From Haloarcula nitratireducens (lineage in GTDB: Archaea; Halobacteriota; Halobacteria; Halobacteriales; Haloarculaceae), in assembly GCF_019599505.1 (NCBI RefSeq), contig NZ_RKLT01000006.1:62001-126000 (forward strand): a DNA stretch of 64,000 nt. The letters are read 5' to 3'. Below are positions 42,655 through 51,817 of this stretch, piece after piece. The translations under genes were made by a program, and so were the position numbers. The notes beneath the pieces are model-generated. The model saw only the letters and a list, made by a program, of their open reading frames with translations, was not told where the DNA came from and did not search any database. Within the stretch, counting starts at the first letter, position 1. Every line of letters begins with the position of its first letter.

Positions 42655-43446
42655 TCACACCGGGAGCGAGGCCCCGGTCGTCGCCATGTAGTAGTTGAGC
42701 GCGAACAGCCCGGCGTTCCAGAGCCCGTGGGCCAGCGCCGGGACGGTGATGCTCTCGGTGTACTCGTAGACGGCCCCGAGGACGAGTCCGAGCGCGCCGG
42801 CGACGAGGATGTACGTCCACGCGCTTCCGGAGCTGATTGCGAAGAAGTGGCCGACCCCGAACAGGAGACTCGCGAGCAACAGGCCGGGGACGAGGCCGAA
42901 CGACCGTCGGAACAGCCCCTGGACGATGCCCCGGAAGACGAGTTCCTCCGCCGGGCCGACGAAGAACAGCGCGACGGGGATCATGTAGAGGAACAGTTCG
43001 GGGTTGCTCCGACCCTCGGTGATGACGCTGTTCTGGCCGGTCTCGACGGGCGTGCCGAACACCGCCTCCACCGCGGCCGAGAGGAGGTCGACGACGACGC
43101 CCATCACCAGCGCGCTGAGGAAGATGCCGAGGACGCCCAGCAGCGCCCAACCGAGGTCCGACGGCGTCGGCCTGCGGACGTGAACCAGCGAGTCTTCCCC
43201 TCTGAGTCTGACGAAGCCGTAGCCGGCCGCGATGAAGCCGACGAACGACAGCGCGTTCACCGCCGCGTAGGCGACCGGCGACCGCGTCAACGCACCCTGT
43301 GACTCGATACCGAACAGGGACAGGCCGAGCTGTGCGAACACGCCCGCGAAGAGGAAGGCGGCGGCGACGACGGCCAGCGCGCGAACGGTGCTCGTCGCGA
43401 TGGTCCGACCGTCGGCGACGGAGACGTACGGGGACGTGAATGCCAT
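42655..43446 (-). CDS. CPBP-family intramembrane protease
   Basis: A 263-residue membrane protein with about seven helices. PAEELVFRGIVQ contains the EExxxR motif, LLFGVGHFF the first His, and PALAHGLWNAG the second His/Asn motif, all typical of CAAX-protease/bacteriocin-processing (Rce1-type) glutamic proteases. Target unknown. I start at the ATG at 43446, just before the first helix; the open frame extends further upstream without coding character. Confidence 0.87.
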   Translation of the reverse strand: MAFTSPYVSVADGRTIATSTVRALAVVAAAFLFAGVFAQLGLSLFGIESQGALTRSPVAYAAVNALSFVGFIAAGYGFVRLRGEDSLVHVRRPTPSDLGWALLGVLGIFLSALVMGVVVDLLSAAVEAVFGTPVETGQNSVITEGRSNPELFLYMIPVALFFVGPAEELVFRGIVQGLFRRSFGLVPGLLLASLLFGVGHFFAISSGSAWTYILVAGALGLVLGAVYEYTESITVPALAHGLWNAGLFALNYYMATTGASLPV

Positions 43447-43535
43447 AGCGGGAGTTACCGGCCAGTAGTCGGCGAATCCACAAGACCCCACCGATTGGGC
43501 GATGCGTGGAGCGTGCGCCGACGCGATCCGCGCGG

Positions 43536-43745
43536 CTACGGCGATCGGTCGTCGATGTGGTGGACCGCGCTCGGCGAGAGCAGTCGGTTCGTCGGGAGCT
43601 TCACCCAGCCGTTCGCCAGGACGCGTACCGCCCCCTCGTGGAGGACCACCTCTTGATCGGCGTCCGCGTATACGACGGCGTCGGCGTACTCTTGGACGAC
43701 GTCTTCGAGCGCGTCGCCCCAGACCGGGTCGTCTGAGAGGACCAT
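43536..43745 (-). CDS. Small haloarchaeal hypothetical protein
   Basis: A soluble 69-residue protein (MVLSDDPVWGDALEDVVQEY, AVRVLANGWVKLPTNRLLSP). The acidic first half and Trp-containing second half fit a small folded domain. Codon use matches neighbours. No family assigned. Confidence 0.6.
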   Translation of the reverse strand: MVLSDDPVWGDALEDVVQEYADAVVYADADQEVVLHEGAVRVLANGWVKLPTNRLLSPSAVHHIDDRSP

Positions 43746-43837
43746 GACGCGGCCCTCTCACCGACGCGACAAAACAGTTCGTCCCGACCACGCCGCGCGA
43801 CGCGCTCGACCCCCTCAGCGGTCGCTCGGATCCCGTT

Positions 43838-45142
43838 TCAGTCCCCGTCGGAGATCGGGTAACTCGGCCGCTCGGCGACGGTCCGAGTCTCTTCGGTGTC
43901 CTCGCCCGAGAGGAGGCCGCGAGCGGCTCGCTTCCCCCACTCGACGGCCGGCTGGGTGAACGTCTCGACGCCGGCGAGCTCGCCGACGAGGACGCAGGCG
44001 GCCTCCGTCGCGTACAGCAGTTCGCCCAGCGAGCGGGCGTCGAGGCTGTCGATCTCGACCTCGATAGCCGGCCGCTCGGCCGCCGAGAGGCTCGCCACCG
44101 TCGCGTCGTACTCGGCGTCTAACAGTTCGCCGAGGTCCGTCCCGGCGAGATAGGAGAGCGACTCGTGGCCGGCGTCGGGCACCGGCACGTCGGCCCGCTC
44201 GCGGGGGCGAACGACCGTGACAACCTTATCGCGTGGGCCGGCGCGGTACAGTTGCAGCTGGGAGTGCTGGTCGGTCGCGCCGAGCGCGCGGGCGGGGGTC
44301 TGGCCGCGGCCGTCCTTCCCGAGGCTCTCGGCCCACAGCTGGGCGAACCACTCGGCGAAGACCTCCAGGCGCTCGGCGTAGGGCATGAAGGCGTTGACCG
44401 CCGCGCCGCGCTCTTCGAGGGCGTAGGCGACCGCGCCGTAGGCGTAGGCGGGCGTCTCGAACAGCGACGGCCCGAGGCCGTCGGCGGCGTCGGCCCCGCC
44501 GGCGAGCAGTTCCTCGACGTCCACGCCCAGGATGGCCGGCGGGACCAGTCCCACCGACGACAGCGCCGAAAATCGCCCGGGGACGCCGTCGGGGACCGGC
44601 AGCGTCGGCAGGTCTTCCTCGTCGGCGAGTTCCCGGAGCGGTCCCGACTCGCCCGTGGTAACCACGGTGCGCTCGGTCCAGTCCACGTCCCGGTACTCGT
44701 AGACGTCCCGGACGACGAGGAAGTTCGCCAGCGTCTCCGCCGTCGTCCCGGACTTCGAGACGACGTTGATAGCGGTCTCCGAGAGCGGGAGGTCAGAGAG
44801 CGTCCGCTCGACGTGTTCGGGGTCGACGTTGTCCAGCACGACGTGTCGCTCGGGGTCCTCCGCCAGCGCCGCGGTGATCGTCTTCGCGCCCAGCGCCGAG
44901 CCGCCGATACCGACCGTGAGGACGTACTCGGCGTCCGAGACGGGTTCGACTGCCTCCCGGATCGCGTCGGCGTCGGTCCGCTCCGGGAGGTTCAGCGCGG
45001 CGTAGCCGAACTCGTCGTCGTCCCGGCCCGCCGCGATGCGCTCGTGCGCCTCGGCGACTCGCTCGTCGAGTGCTTCCAGTTCCGCCTCGTCGATGCCCGG
45101 CTCGGCCACGGTGCCGAGCGCGGCACCGATGTCCACGTACAT
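43838..45142 (-). CDS. pgi: Glucose-6-phosphate isomerase
   Basis: Interconverts glucose 6-phosphate and fructose 6-phosphate, here mainly gluconeogenic because haloarchaea oxidise glucose by the Entner-Doudoroff route. The 434-residue protein has VGIGGSALGAKT, the phosphate-binding VVSKSGTTAETLANFL, and the later ALGATDQHSQLQLY containing catalytic residues, plus VEWGKRAARGLL near the C-terminus with the ring-opening Lys. The length is that of compact prokaryotic PGIs, not the archaeal cupin-type enzyme. Confidence 0.94.
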   Translation of the reverse strand: MYVDIGAALGTVAEPGIDEAELEALDERVAEAHERIAAGRDDDEFGYAALNLPERTDADAIREAVEPVSDAEYVLTVGIGGSALGAKTITAALAEDPERHVVLDNVDPEHVERTLSDLPLSETAINVVSKSGTTAETLANFLVVRDVYEYRDVDWTERTVVTTGESGPLRELADEEDLPTLPVPDGVPGRFSALSSVGLVPPAILGVDVEELLAGGADAADGLGPSLFETPAYAYGAVAYALEERGAAVNAFMPYAERLEVFAEWFAQLWAESLGKDGRGQTPARALGATDQHSQLQLYRAGPRDKVVTVVRPRERADVPVPDAGHESLSYLAGTDLGELLDAEYDATVASLSAAERPAIEVEIDSLDARSLGELLYATEAACVLVGELAGVETFTQPAVEWGKRAARGLLSGEDTEETRTVAERPSYPISDGD

Positions 45143-45197
45143 ACGTGGCCCGTCGATTCGGCGTTACAAATAGCTCGCGGCTGCCGGGGAACGGGGC

Positions 45198-45203
45198 GTT
45201 TAA
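45198..45203 (+). promoter_or_regulatory. TATA element, leaderless gene at 45229
   Basis: GTTTAA ending 26 bases before the ATG; the sequence between is GC-rich without a ribosome binding site. Confidence 0.5.
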
Positions 45204-45228
45204 CCGCCCGGTGGCTCTAGAACCGGTA

Positions 45229-45759
45229 ATGACAGACGCGTCGGCCGCCTCCGCCGAGGAGACGACGAAGTCCTACAGCGGCCTCCCGGGGGCGTTTCGC
45301 TACGCGCTGGGCGCGAGCGACTCGTGGCTGTTCAAGGGGTACGTGGTCGTGGCGCTGTTGTTCACCCTCGCCATCGCGCTCGTGTTCGCGCTCGGGCTGC
45401 TCGTGCTACTCGCCGGCTCCGAGGGGCTCCGCGGCGGGACGTTCACCTTCTCGCGCTCCTTCTTCCTGTTCGTGGGCCTGCTCGTCGTCGCGCCCCTGCT
45501 GGCCCCGATACTACTGGTCGCGCGACGACACCGCCGCACCGGGTCGACGCCGACCTACGACCGCGCCCTCGCGCTGTCGGGGTTCGTCTTCGTCGCCTCG
45601 CTGTACGTCGGCCTCGTTATCTCGGTGCCGCCGCAGTTACAGGAACCGACCGGGAACGCCGTCGTCGCGGCGCTGTACGCCGCGCCGCAACTCGCGGGGC
45701 TCGTCCCGCCCGTCGCGGCCGCCGCGCTGCTGTACGCCGTCCACCGATTCCTCCGATAG
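45229..45759 (+). CDS. Haloarchaeal four-helix membrane protein
   Basis: A 176-residue protein with a soluble N-terminus (MTDASAASAEETTKSYSGLP), four to five helices and a basic loop LLVARRHRRTGSTPTYDRAL. No family recognised. The ATG at 45229 lies 27 bases after GTTTAA (45198-45203), a textbook leaderless spacing. Confidence 0.7.
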   Translation: MTDASAASAEETTKSYSGLPGAFRYALGASDSWLFKGYVVVALLFTLAIALVFALGLLVLLAGSEGLRGGTFTFSRSFFLFVGLLVVAPLLAPILLVARRHRRTGSTPTYDRALALSGFVFVASLYVGLVISVPPQLQEPTGNAVVAALYAAPQLAGLVPPVAAAALLYAVHRFLR

Positions 45760-45804
45760 CGACGGGTCGAAACCCGGAAAAACGCCGCTGTCGTAGGGTC
45801 GCCC

Positions 45805-46272
45805 ATGACAACGAAGGAGGGGACGTTTCTGGTCACCCACGCCGACGAGGACTCCGCGACGCTCCGGGACGTGGCCGACTCGCAGGTTCTGACGCTCGCC
45901 GAGAACCCCGGACTGGAAGCCGACTCGGTCGTCGAGGCGACGGTCGAACCGGAACCGCCGATGGAGGTGACCTACACCGTGGTCGAACTCGCCGACGAGC
46001 GGACGATCCCCGTCGAGACGGTCGACCTCGCACCGACGGCGCAGGCGAAAGAGCTCGCGGCCGAGCAGTCCGTCGGCGAGGTGACGACCCGCGAGCGGGC
46101 CGGCGAGGGCGAGCTCCACGTCCTGACCGTCCCAGCGGAGCGAACCGAGGCCGCCGCCGAGGAGGTCGTCGACGACGAGGCGACGCGCTCGCGGGCCGCC
46201 CGCCTCGGCGTCGACCGGGTCGAAGTGCGAACCGCCGAAGGTGTGGTAAGCGTTCGCTATCTGCCCGACTGA
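45805..46272 (+). CDS. DUF5812 family protein
   Basis: A 155-residue soluble protein beginning MTTKEGTFLVTHADEDSATL, which I recognise as the haloarchaeal DUF5812 family. The first half is beta-rich (VVEATVEPEPPMEVTYTVVE), the second an acidic alpha/beta part. Function unknown. It sits directly upstream of secF. Confidence 0.8.
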   Translation: MTTKEGTFLVTHADEDSATLRDVADSQVLTLAENPGLEADSVVEATVEPEPPMEVTYTVVELADERTIPVETVDLAPTAQAKELAAEQSVGEVTTRERAGEGELHVLTVPAERTEAAAEEVVDDEATRSRAARLGVDRVEVRTAEGVVSVRYLPD

Positions 46273-46344
46273 CCGGCTCTCCGGGCGGCACCGGCTCAGT
46301 TCGGATTGGGAAGGCTTATTCGGGGGCGTGCCAACCCCTCGCCC

Positions 46345-47208
46345 ATGGTCGCGTTCGAGGTCCCCGAAGTCGATTATACCCAGTATTCGAACCGCCAGCT
46401 GGTGGCGATACCGCTGGTGGTGCTGGCGCTGGCCCTCGCGGTTATCGCCGGCTGGTGGGTGCTGACCGGCGCGCCGGCCGCGATGGGGATCGACTTCACG
46501 GGTGGCTCCGAGATCACGATTCAGACGTCGCTCTCACAGGCGGAGATCCGCGCTTCGTTCGACGAACCGGTCGTCTCCGTCCAGGGCGTCGCCGGGGAGA
46601 ACGAGCAGTACATCGTCACGTTCGAGTCCTCCGAGATGGGGGCGATCCGTCAGACTGCGATAAATAACGAACAGATGGAGTTACGCGGGAGCGGGTCGGT
46701 CTCGCCGGTGTTCGGCGGGCAGAACCAGCAGATGGCCGTCATCGGGATGGTCATCGCGTTCGTCGGGATGAGCCTCCTCGCCTTCGCCTTCTTCCGGACG
46801 TTCGTCCCGAGCATCGCCATCGTCCTCTCGGCGTTTTCCGACATCATGATTCCCGTCGCGCTGATGAACCTCCTCGGCATCAAGCTCTCTCTCGGAACCG
46901 TCGCCGCCCTGCTGATGCTCATCGGGTATAGCGTCGACTCGGACATCCTCCTCAATAACCACGTCCTCCGGCGCTCCGGCGGGTTCTACGAATCGACGTA
47001 CCGGGCGATGCGGACCGGTGTGACGATGACGCTCACCTCGATCGCCGCGATGGCGGTGATGGCCGTCGCCGCGACGCTCTTCGGCATCGAACTGATGGCG
47101 TCGATCGGTCTCGTGTTGGTAATCGGCCTGTCTGCTGACCTGATGAACACCTACATGCTCAACGTGACGCTGCTCCGCTGGTACAAGTACGAGGGGATCA
47201 ACCGATGA
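46345..47208 (+). CDS. secF: Protein translocase subunit SecF
   Basis: Membrane subunit that with SecD helps export through the Sec channel. The 287-residue protein has six helices, with the periplasmic-type loop region GIDFTGGSEITIQTSLSQAE after helix 1 and the family motif IGYSVDSDILLNNHVLRR. GTGCTGAC-type spacing upstream and an ATGA overlap with secD show co-translation. Archaeal SecDF lacks SecA, so its energy source is the ion gradient by inference from bacteria. Confidence 0.95.
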   Translation: MVAFEVPEVDYTQYSNRQLVAIPLVVLALALAVIAGWWVLTGAPAAMGIDFTGGSEITIQTSLSQAEIRASFDEPVVSVQGVAGENEQYIVTFESSEMGAIRQTAINNEQMELRGSGSVSPVFGGQNQQMAVIGMVIAFVGMSLLAFAFFRTFVPSIAIVLSAFSDIMIPVALMNLLGIKLSLGTVAALLMLIGYSVDSDILLNNHVLRRSGGFYESTYRAMRTGVTMTLTSIAAMAVMAVAATLFGIELMASIGLVLVIGLSADLMNTYMLNVTLLRWYKYEGINR

Positions 47209-48791
47209 GCGCGCTACGCGAGAACTGGCGTATCGCCGCGTTGATCGTCCTCTTGCTAGTGAGCGCCGTGGCGCTGTTCGTCCCCGGCGTCCCGCCGGGT
47301 AGCACCCCCGCGGCCAACAACTCCTCGACCGCCGCCGACGAGGGAATGACGAACCTCCAGTACGGCATCGAACTGAACGGCGGGACGCGCATCCGCGCCC
47401 CGGTCGTCGGCATCACGGCCGAGGGCGTCGACGTACCGACGAACAACACGCGGCGGACCCAACTCGAACAGACGCTGGCAAATAGTCTCGGCGTCGATAG
47501 CATCGATATCCAGGCTGTGCCGCGGGCCGAGGGCGGGACCGTCGAGGTGTTCTCGAAGAACGTTTCGACCTCGGAGTTGCAGACGGCCTTAGAGAACGAG
47601 GGCTACCAACCCGAGACGGTCCGACAGGGCGTGACCGAACAGACGCGCGAGGAGATGGTCGAGGCGATCGATCAGAAGATCTCCACGTCGGCGCTCTCGG
47701 GCGGGACGGTGACGCAGGCCCGCACCAGCGATCGCAACTACATCGCGATCACGGCCCCCGATAAGGACTACGAGGAACTGCGCAGCATCCTCGAGGACCG
47801 GGGTATCGTCCGGATGTACGCCTACTATCCGGCCGAGAACGGGACTTACGTCCGTAAAGCCGTGTTAGACCAGGGAGCCGAGGCGATACGGGGGACCGGG
47901 ACGATAGAGCAGCGACAGACGGCTTCCGGCGGCGAGTCGTACACGTTCTCGGTCACGATGGAGGAGGGGGCCGCAGAGGCGTTCGCACGGGAGATGGCCG
48001 CCGCCGGATTCGGGAACGGCGGGTTCTGTAGCCCACAGCAGGCACAGGCCAGGGGGCAACCCGTCGAGTGTCTCCAGGTCACTTACGAGGACGAGATCGT
48101 CTTCAACGGCAGCGTCCAGCCCGGACTGGGTAGTTCCTTCGCCGACGGCTCCTTCGCCGAGAACCCGACGCTGACCATCGAGGTGCCGTCCCGAGAGAAG
48201 GCCCAGCAGGTGAAACTCAGCCTCGACGCGGGACAGCTCCCCGCGCCGCTGAACTTCGACCCGCAGGTGACCCAGACGCGCTCGCTCGAACCGGCGCTGG
48301 CCGACCAGTTCAAGACGAACTCGCTGATAACCGGACTGCTCGCCGTCGTCGCCGTCAGCATGGTGGTCTACGGACGTTACGGCCGAGCGGAGGTCGCGCT
48401 GCCGATGATCGTGACGGCGCTCTCGGAGGTGTTCATCCTGCTGGGCTTCGTCGCGTTCGTTCAGTACCCGCTGAACTTATCGCACCTGGCGGGGTTCATC
48501 GCCGTCATCGGGACGGGGGTGGACGACCTCATCATCATCGCCGACGAGATACTTCAGCAGGGGAAAGTCGAGACCGGCCGCGTGTTCCAGAACCGCTTCC
48601 GCAAGGCGTTCTGGGTCATCGGCGCGGCCGCGGCGACGACCATCGTCGCCATGAGTCCGCTGATGGTGCTCTCGCTCGGCGACCTCTCCGGGTTCGCCAT
48701 CATCACCATCGTCGGCGTCCTCATCGGCGTGCTGGTGACGCGACCGGCCTACGGTGACATCCTCCGAACCCTCGTGATAGACGAGGACTGA
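47205..48791 (+). CDS. secD: Protein translocase subunit SecD
   Basis: A 528-residue partner of SecF. It has one N-terminal helix, a large extracellular P1-like domain (about 40-350; ELNGGTRIRAPVV is the D1 motif), and five C-terminal helices with HLAGFIAVIGTGVDDLIIIA, the D4-type motif carrying the conserved Asp pair. Normal length for haloarchaea. Confidence 0.95.
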   Translation: MSALRENWRIAALIVLLLVSAVALFVPGVPPGSTPAANNSSTAADEGMTNLQYGIELNGGTRIRAPVVGITAEGVDVPTNNTRRTQLEQTLANSLGVDSIDIQAVPRAEGGTVEVFSKNVSTSELQTALENEGYQPETVRQGVTEQTREEMVEAIDQKISTSALSGGTVTQARTSDRNYIAITAPDKDYEELRSILEDRGIVRMYAYYPAENGTYVRKAVLDQGAEAIRGTGTIEQRQTASGGESYTFSVTMEEGAAEAFAREMAAAGFGNGGFCSPQQAQARGQPVECLQVTYEDEIVFNGSVQPGLGSSFADGSFAENPTLTIEVPSREKAQQVKLSLDAGQLPAPLNFDPQVTQTRSLEPALADQFKTNSLITGLLAVVAVSMVVYGRYGRAEVALPMIVTALSEVFILLGFVAFVQYPLNLSHLAGFIAVIGTGVDDLIIIADEILQQGKVETGRVFQNRFRKAFWVIGAAAATTIVAMSPLMVLSLGDLSGFAIITIVGVLIGVLVTRPAYGDILRTLVIDED

Positions 48792-48880
48792 GCGGGCGAT
48801 ATCACCTCGTCGTCTCTTCTCTCCCTCGCCGGCAGACGGCTTCGTTTCGTCTCGGCTGTTCGCTGGTGTTTGGTACCGTA

Positions 48881-48906
48881 TGACAAATTAATTTAGATTG
48901 ACTTAT
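48881..48906 (+). promoter_or_regulatory. Putative promoter of the structured RNA
   Basis: The run TGACAAATTAATTTAGATTG followed by ACTTATG stands out against a GC-rich background. TTTAGA (48892-48897) or CTTATG (48902-48907) could be the TATA element, placing a start at about 48918-48932. Confidence 0.45.
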
Positions 48907-48914
48907 GTCCTCGC

Positions 48915-49290
48915 GCGGCGTAGGTACTATTCCCGCTGGAACGCGGGGATACACTGAACGACGCGTCTCAGAACCGTCCGCACAGGGCGTGAAGGGACAC
49001 GTTGGGGGCAAGAACCGAGCAGTCTGTCACAGGACTCCGAGGGTAACGCTCTGAAGGAGAACCGCCGCGGCCCATCGCCGGTCCGGCCGGCCGGATCGGT
49101 AGCAAGGCCAACTACCGGACGTCACGTAAGCGGCGTTCGGGAACCTGGTACGTCGGCAAGGCTGGTGAGAGCCCGGCTAAAGTCCACGCGGACAAGGCCG
49201 GTGGAAGCCCGGCTAAACGCCGACAGTGTGCCAGCACGGTCGCAGGGGCCGTCGAAAACATCTCCCGTTCAGGTCCAAACCGCGTTCGCG
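48915..49290 (+). ncRNA. Candidate structured non-coding RNA
   Basis: Multiple helices can be drawn. There is an 8-bp hairpin ATTCCCGC/GCGGGGAT (48929-48950, one G-U), an 8-10-bp hairpin CGGTCCGG/CCGGATCG at 49079-49098, and CGGTAG/CTACCG around AGCAAGGCCAA at about 49097-49117. A closing helix GTCGGC (49152-49157)/GCCGAC (49219-49224) encloses three hairpins: GGCTGG/CCGGCT (49160-49178), GTCC-ACGC-GGAC (49182-49193) and GGCCGG/CCGGCT (49196-49214). The first and third lie in 24-nt units (49158-49181, 49194-49217) identical at 21 positions, flanked by AA and AAA. It lacks the core motifs of RNase P RNA and SRP RNA. Function unknown; ends are approximate. Confidence 0.5.
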
Positions 49291-49305
49291 GGGTCTTTCC
49301 AGCTG

Positions 49306-49941
49306 TCAGAACTCGCCCAGCGTCGCCTGTTCGGCGGCCGCGAGCACGTCCTCACAGGTAGACCACGACGTCCGCGCGCAGTCGGGTAGGTCGCCGTGGC
49401 GAGTTACGTAGTTCGCCAGAAATTCTCTCGTCGTCGGGTCGCTCGGATAGCCCGACCCGACGTCGCCGTACGTCTCACCGAGCGTCGCGACGTGGGCGTC
49501 GCGGGCCACTTTCGCCACGATAGAGCCGGCCCCCACCAACGGGTCCGTCTCGTCGGCCCCGTGTTCGGCGGTGACGGTCACGTCGGCGGTCACCCGGTCG
49601 GCCACGCGGCGGCCGAACCGTTCGGCGTCCGTGTCGCCCGCGTCGACGGTGCCCGCGAGGCCGTCGCTCGCCACGCCCGAGAGCGCCTCGGCGTGGGCGG
49701 CGACGGTCAGCGCGTTCATGTCCGTCTCCGGGTCGTCGATGCGAGCGACCGGGATCTCCGCGACGGCGACGGCGTCGGCGGCGCTCCGAATCTCCGCCGC
49801 CAACTGTTCGCGCCGCTCGGGGGCGATGCCTTTCGAATCGCCGACACCCGCCGGGAGGCTCCCCGGCTCGGCCCGGACGGCCGCGGCGAACATCGATCCG
49901 AGCACGGGTCCCTTGCCGGCCTCGTCGACGCCGAATCGCAT
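49306..49941 (-). CDS. rnhB: Ribonuclease HII
   Basis: Removes RNA from RNA/DNA hybrids and single ribonucleotides from DNA. The 211-residue protein begins MRFGVDEAGKGPVLGSM with catalytic Asp6 and Glu7, GVGDSKGIAPERRE, and GSIVAKVARDAH, the later metal-site region, with the fourth acidic residue near the middle. Length matches archaeal RNase HII. It converges on the structured RNA candidate. Confidence 0.94.
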   Translation of the reverse strand: MRFGVDEAGKGPVLGSMFAAAVRAEPGSLPAGVGDSKGIAPERREQLAAEIRSAADAVAVAEIPVARIDDPETDMNALTVAAHAEALSGVASDGLAGTVDAGDTDAERFGRRVADRVTADVTVTAEHGADETDPLVGAGSIVAKVARDAHVATLGETYGDVGSGYPSDPTTREFLANYVTRHGDLPDCARTSWSTCEDVLAAAEQATLGEF

Positions 49942-50110
49942 GGCTGGTCGATTCCGCGGCGGCGGGAAAGCCGTTGCGGTCGCCGGTACGACGGCGTCGT
50001 TGCCGGTTCGGCGGAGTAGTCGCGGGCAAACGAGTCCGACCCCGGGGCTACCGTCGGTAGCCGACCGTTACAGGAAAGGTTGATATAGTGGAACCGTAAC
50101 CACCGAGACG
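49942..50110. promoter_or_regulatory. Divergent promoter region with a perfect hairpin
   Basis: GGCTACC-GTC-GGTAGCC (50046-50062) is a perfect 7-bp hairpin with a three-base loop. GATATAG at about 50083-50089 lies about 25 bases before the next ATG and fits a TATA element. Confidence 0.5.
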
Positions 50111-50449
50111 ATGGGCGACTTGGACCGCATCTACCGCGCGCTGGCCGCCAGAGAGCGGCGTCTCGCACTCTCCTGTCTGCACGATCACCAGACGCTCACG
50201 CTCGCGGACCTCACCGAACTGGTCCTCGAACGGACGCACGAGGCGGACATAACGACCGTCTCGGAGGATCGGATTCGCGACACCTACTTCGCGCTCTATC
50301 ACACGCACGTCCCGATTCTGGAGGAGAGCGATCTCGTTCGATACGATCAGGACGACGACCTCGTGGCGGCGACGGAGCGGATTCGGCCCGCGCTATCGGA
50401 CGTGTGCGAGAACGTCGGTGCGATACTGGCCGCGGAGATCGACGGCTGA
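50111..50449 (+). CDS. DUF7344-type winged-helix protein
   Basis: A 112-residue protein, MGDLDRIYRALAARERRLAL ... LTLADLTELVLE ... HTHVPILEESDLVRYDQDDD. This is the pattern of haloarchaeal DUF7344 wHTH proteins, small regulators with a helix-turn-helix and a wing. Targets unknown. Tail-to-tail with pus10, two bases apart. Confidence 0.8.
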   Translation: MGDLDRIYRALAARERRLALSCLHDHQTLTLADLTELVLERTHEADITTVSEDRIRDTYFALYHTHVPILEESDLVRYDQDDDLVAATERIRPALSDVCENVGAILAAEIDG

Positions 50450-50451
50450 GG

Positions 50452-51729
50452 CTACTCTTTGAAGAACTCGGCTTTGGCGAACGGTTCGCTCTCCCCTTCG
50501 ACGTCGACCACGTCCAGCGCGGTCACGACGGCGTCGACGCCCAGCAATCCGGCCAGGCTCGGGTCGGTTCGGCCGCCGTCGCTGGAGACCAGTTCCTTCA
50601 CGTAGAGACCGCCCGCGCCGTGGATGCGGATGTCGGCGTGGCGCTCGTCGACGAGTTCGCCGCTCGCGGCGTAGACGTCCCGCGTTCGGGTGAGGTCGGC
50701 CCGCCGGTGGGCGACCCGCTGTGGCGTCTCCTGTTCGACGGTCGTCCCTTCGAGTTCGTCCAGCGCCGTCCGTAACGCTTCTTCCGTCACCGGTTCCGAG
50801 AACTCGACGTCCATCCGGTAGGTCTTCGAGGCGTCGAGTTCCTTCACCCGCTCGACCATCTCGTGAGTCGCCAGCCGCAGCCCCTCGACCTCGACTTTCC
50901 CGTCGGCGAACTCGTTGATCTCGCGTTCGAGCGCGTCGGTGTCGACGTCTCGGGTCCGGGGCGAGTCCACCTCGATGACGAACGGCCGCCCGGATTCGAG
51001 CATCAGCGCGTCGACGTCCTCGCGGCCCGCGCCGTGAAACGTCGCCGCCGACCCGTCCATCGCCTCCTCGACGACGGGCGCGGAGAGCTGCTCGACGCTC
51101 TCGTCGTAGCGGTACCCGGTCCCGTCACAGCCGTCACAGGGCTGACCCTGATAGAGGCCGGTGCCGTTGCAGTCGTTACAGGGCCACTTCGTCTGGGGGA
51201 TGTCCCGCTGTAGCTTGCGGTAGCGGCCGTAGACGAACGCGGAGTTGACCTGCACGTCCACCTCGTCGGTCGAGAGGTCGAGCGTGAACTGCACGTCCGG
51301 CCGCCCGAACTCGACTTCGGTGTCGGTCAGGCGGCCGATTCGCTTGCCCACTTCGCGGTTGAGTTCCGTCTTCAGGGCCTCGCCCGAATCCGGGTCCAGC
51401 CCCACGTCCTCTCGCAGAAGGGCGTCGTTCTCCTCGAACAGCGGCGGCACCTTCGTCCCCACCTGATAGGTCTCGAAGTCGTAGCCCCGGGCGGCGGTGG
51501 CGGCCTGTTCGGCCCACCAGTCGACGCGGTCGGTCTCGCCCTCACACACCCAGCAGTCCTCGCTCGCCTCGAACGGCTCGTCCGCTTCGAGCGCGAGTGA
51601 CACGCGCAGCGCGTGGCCTCGCTCGGCGTTCGCCAAGCCGAAACTCCGCTCGGCGAACAGCCGACCGAGACAGGCGTCACAGAGCGGGCCGGTGTCGAGT
51701 GCGGCCCGTGTGACCTCTAGTACGTTCAT
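50452..51729 (-). CDS. pus10: tRNA pseudouridine synthase Pus10
   Basis: Makes pseudouridine 54 and 55 in archaeal tRNA. The 425-residue protein has the N-terminal THUMP-like zinc domain with CDACLG and CWVCEG, a second Cys set CNDC/CDGC around 190-205, and the catalytic C-terminal domain with HGAGREDVDALMLESGRPFV, where the Asp is the nucleophile, and GAGGLYVKELVSSDGGRTDP. Complete and typical. Confidence 0.94.
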   Translation of the reverse strand: MNVLEVTRAALDTGPLCDACLGRLFAERSFGLANAERGHALRVSLALEADEPFEASEDCWVCEGETDRVDWWAEQAATAARGYDFETYQVGTKVPPLFEENDALLREDVGLDPDSGEALKTELNREVGKRIGRLTDTEVEFGRPDVQFTLDLSTDEVDVQVNSAFVYGRYRKLQRDIPQTKWPCNDCNGTGLYQGQPCDGCDGTGYRYDESVEQLSAPVVEEAMDGSAATFHGAGREDVDALMLESGRPFVIEVDSPRTRDVDTDALEREINEFADGKVEVEGLRLATHEMVERVKELDASKTYRMDVEFSEPVTEEALRTALDELEGTTVEQETPQRVAHRRADLTRTRDVYAASGELVDERHADIRIHGAGGLYVKELVSSDGGRTDPSLAGLLGVDAVVTALDVVDVEGESEPFAKAEFFKE

Positions 51730-51817
51730 TGTTCCGAGCGAGGCGACCGGCCCGTAACTGCGTTTCGACCTCTCGTCGGGAAGAGAACACCAGCCGGAGA
51801 GCGTTTCACGGCGCTCC

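Larger units (their letters stand above)
48792..49305. other. 514-base spacer between secD and rnhB
   Basis: The region holds no open frame with coding character. Its centre is an RNA-like segment (see the ncRNA entry at 48915-49290) preceded by the most AT-rich 25 bases of the neighbourhood (48881-48906). Confidence 0.7.

Noticed and set aside
48915..49290. RNase P RNA
   Set aside because: One stretch, AGCAAGGCCAA, resembles a conserved RNase P segment, but the invariant GAGGAAAGTC and ACAGAA core motifs are absent on both strands.
48915..49290. SRP 7S RNA
   Set aside because: No helix 8 GGAAGG...AGCA motif or the expected GNAR loop in helix 6.
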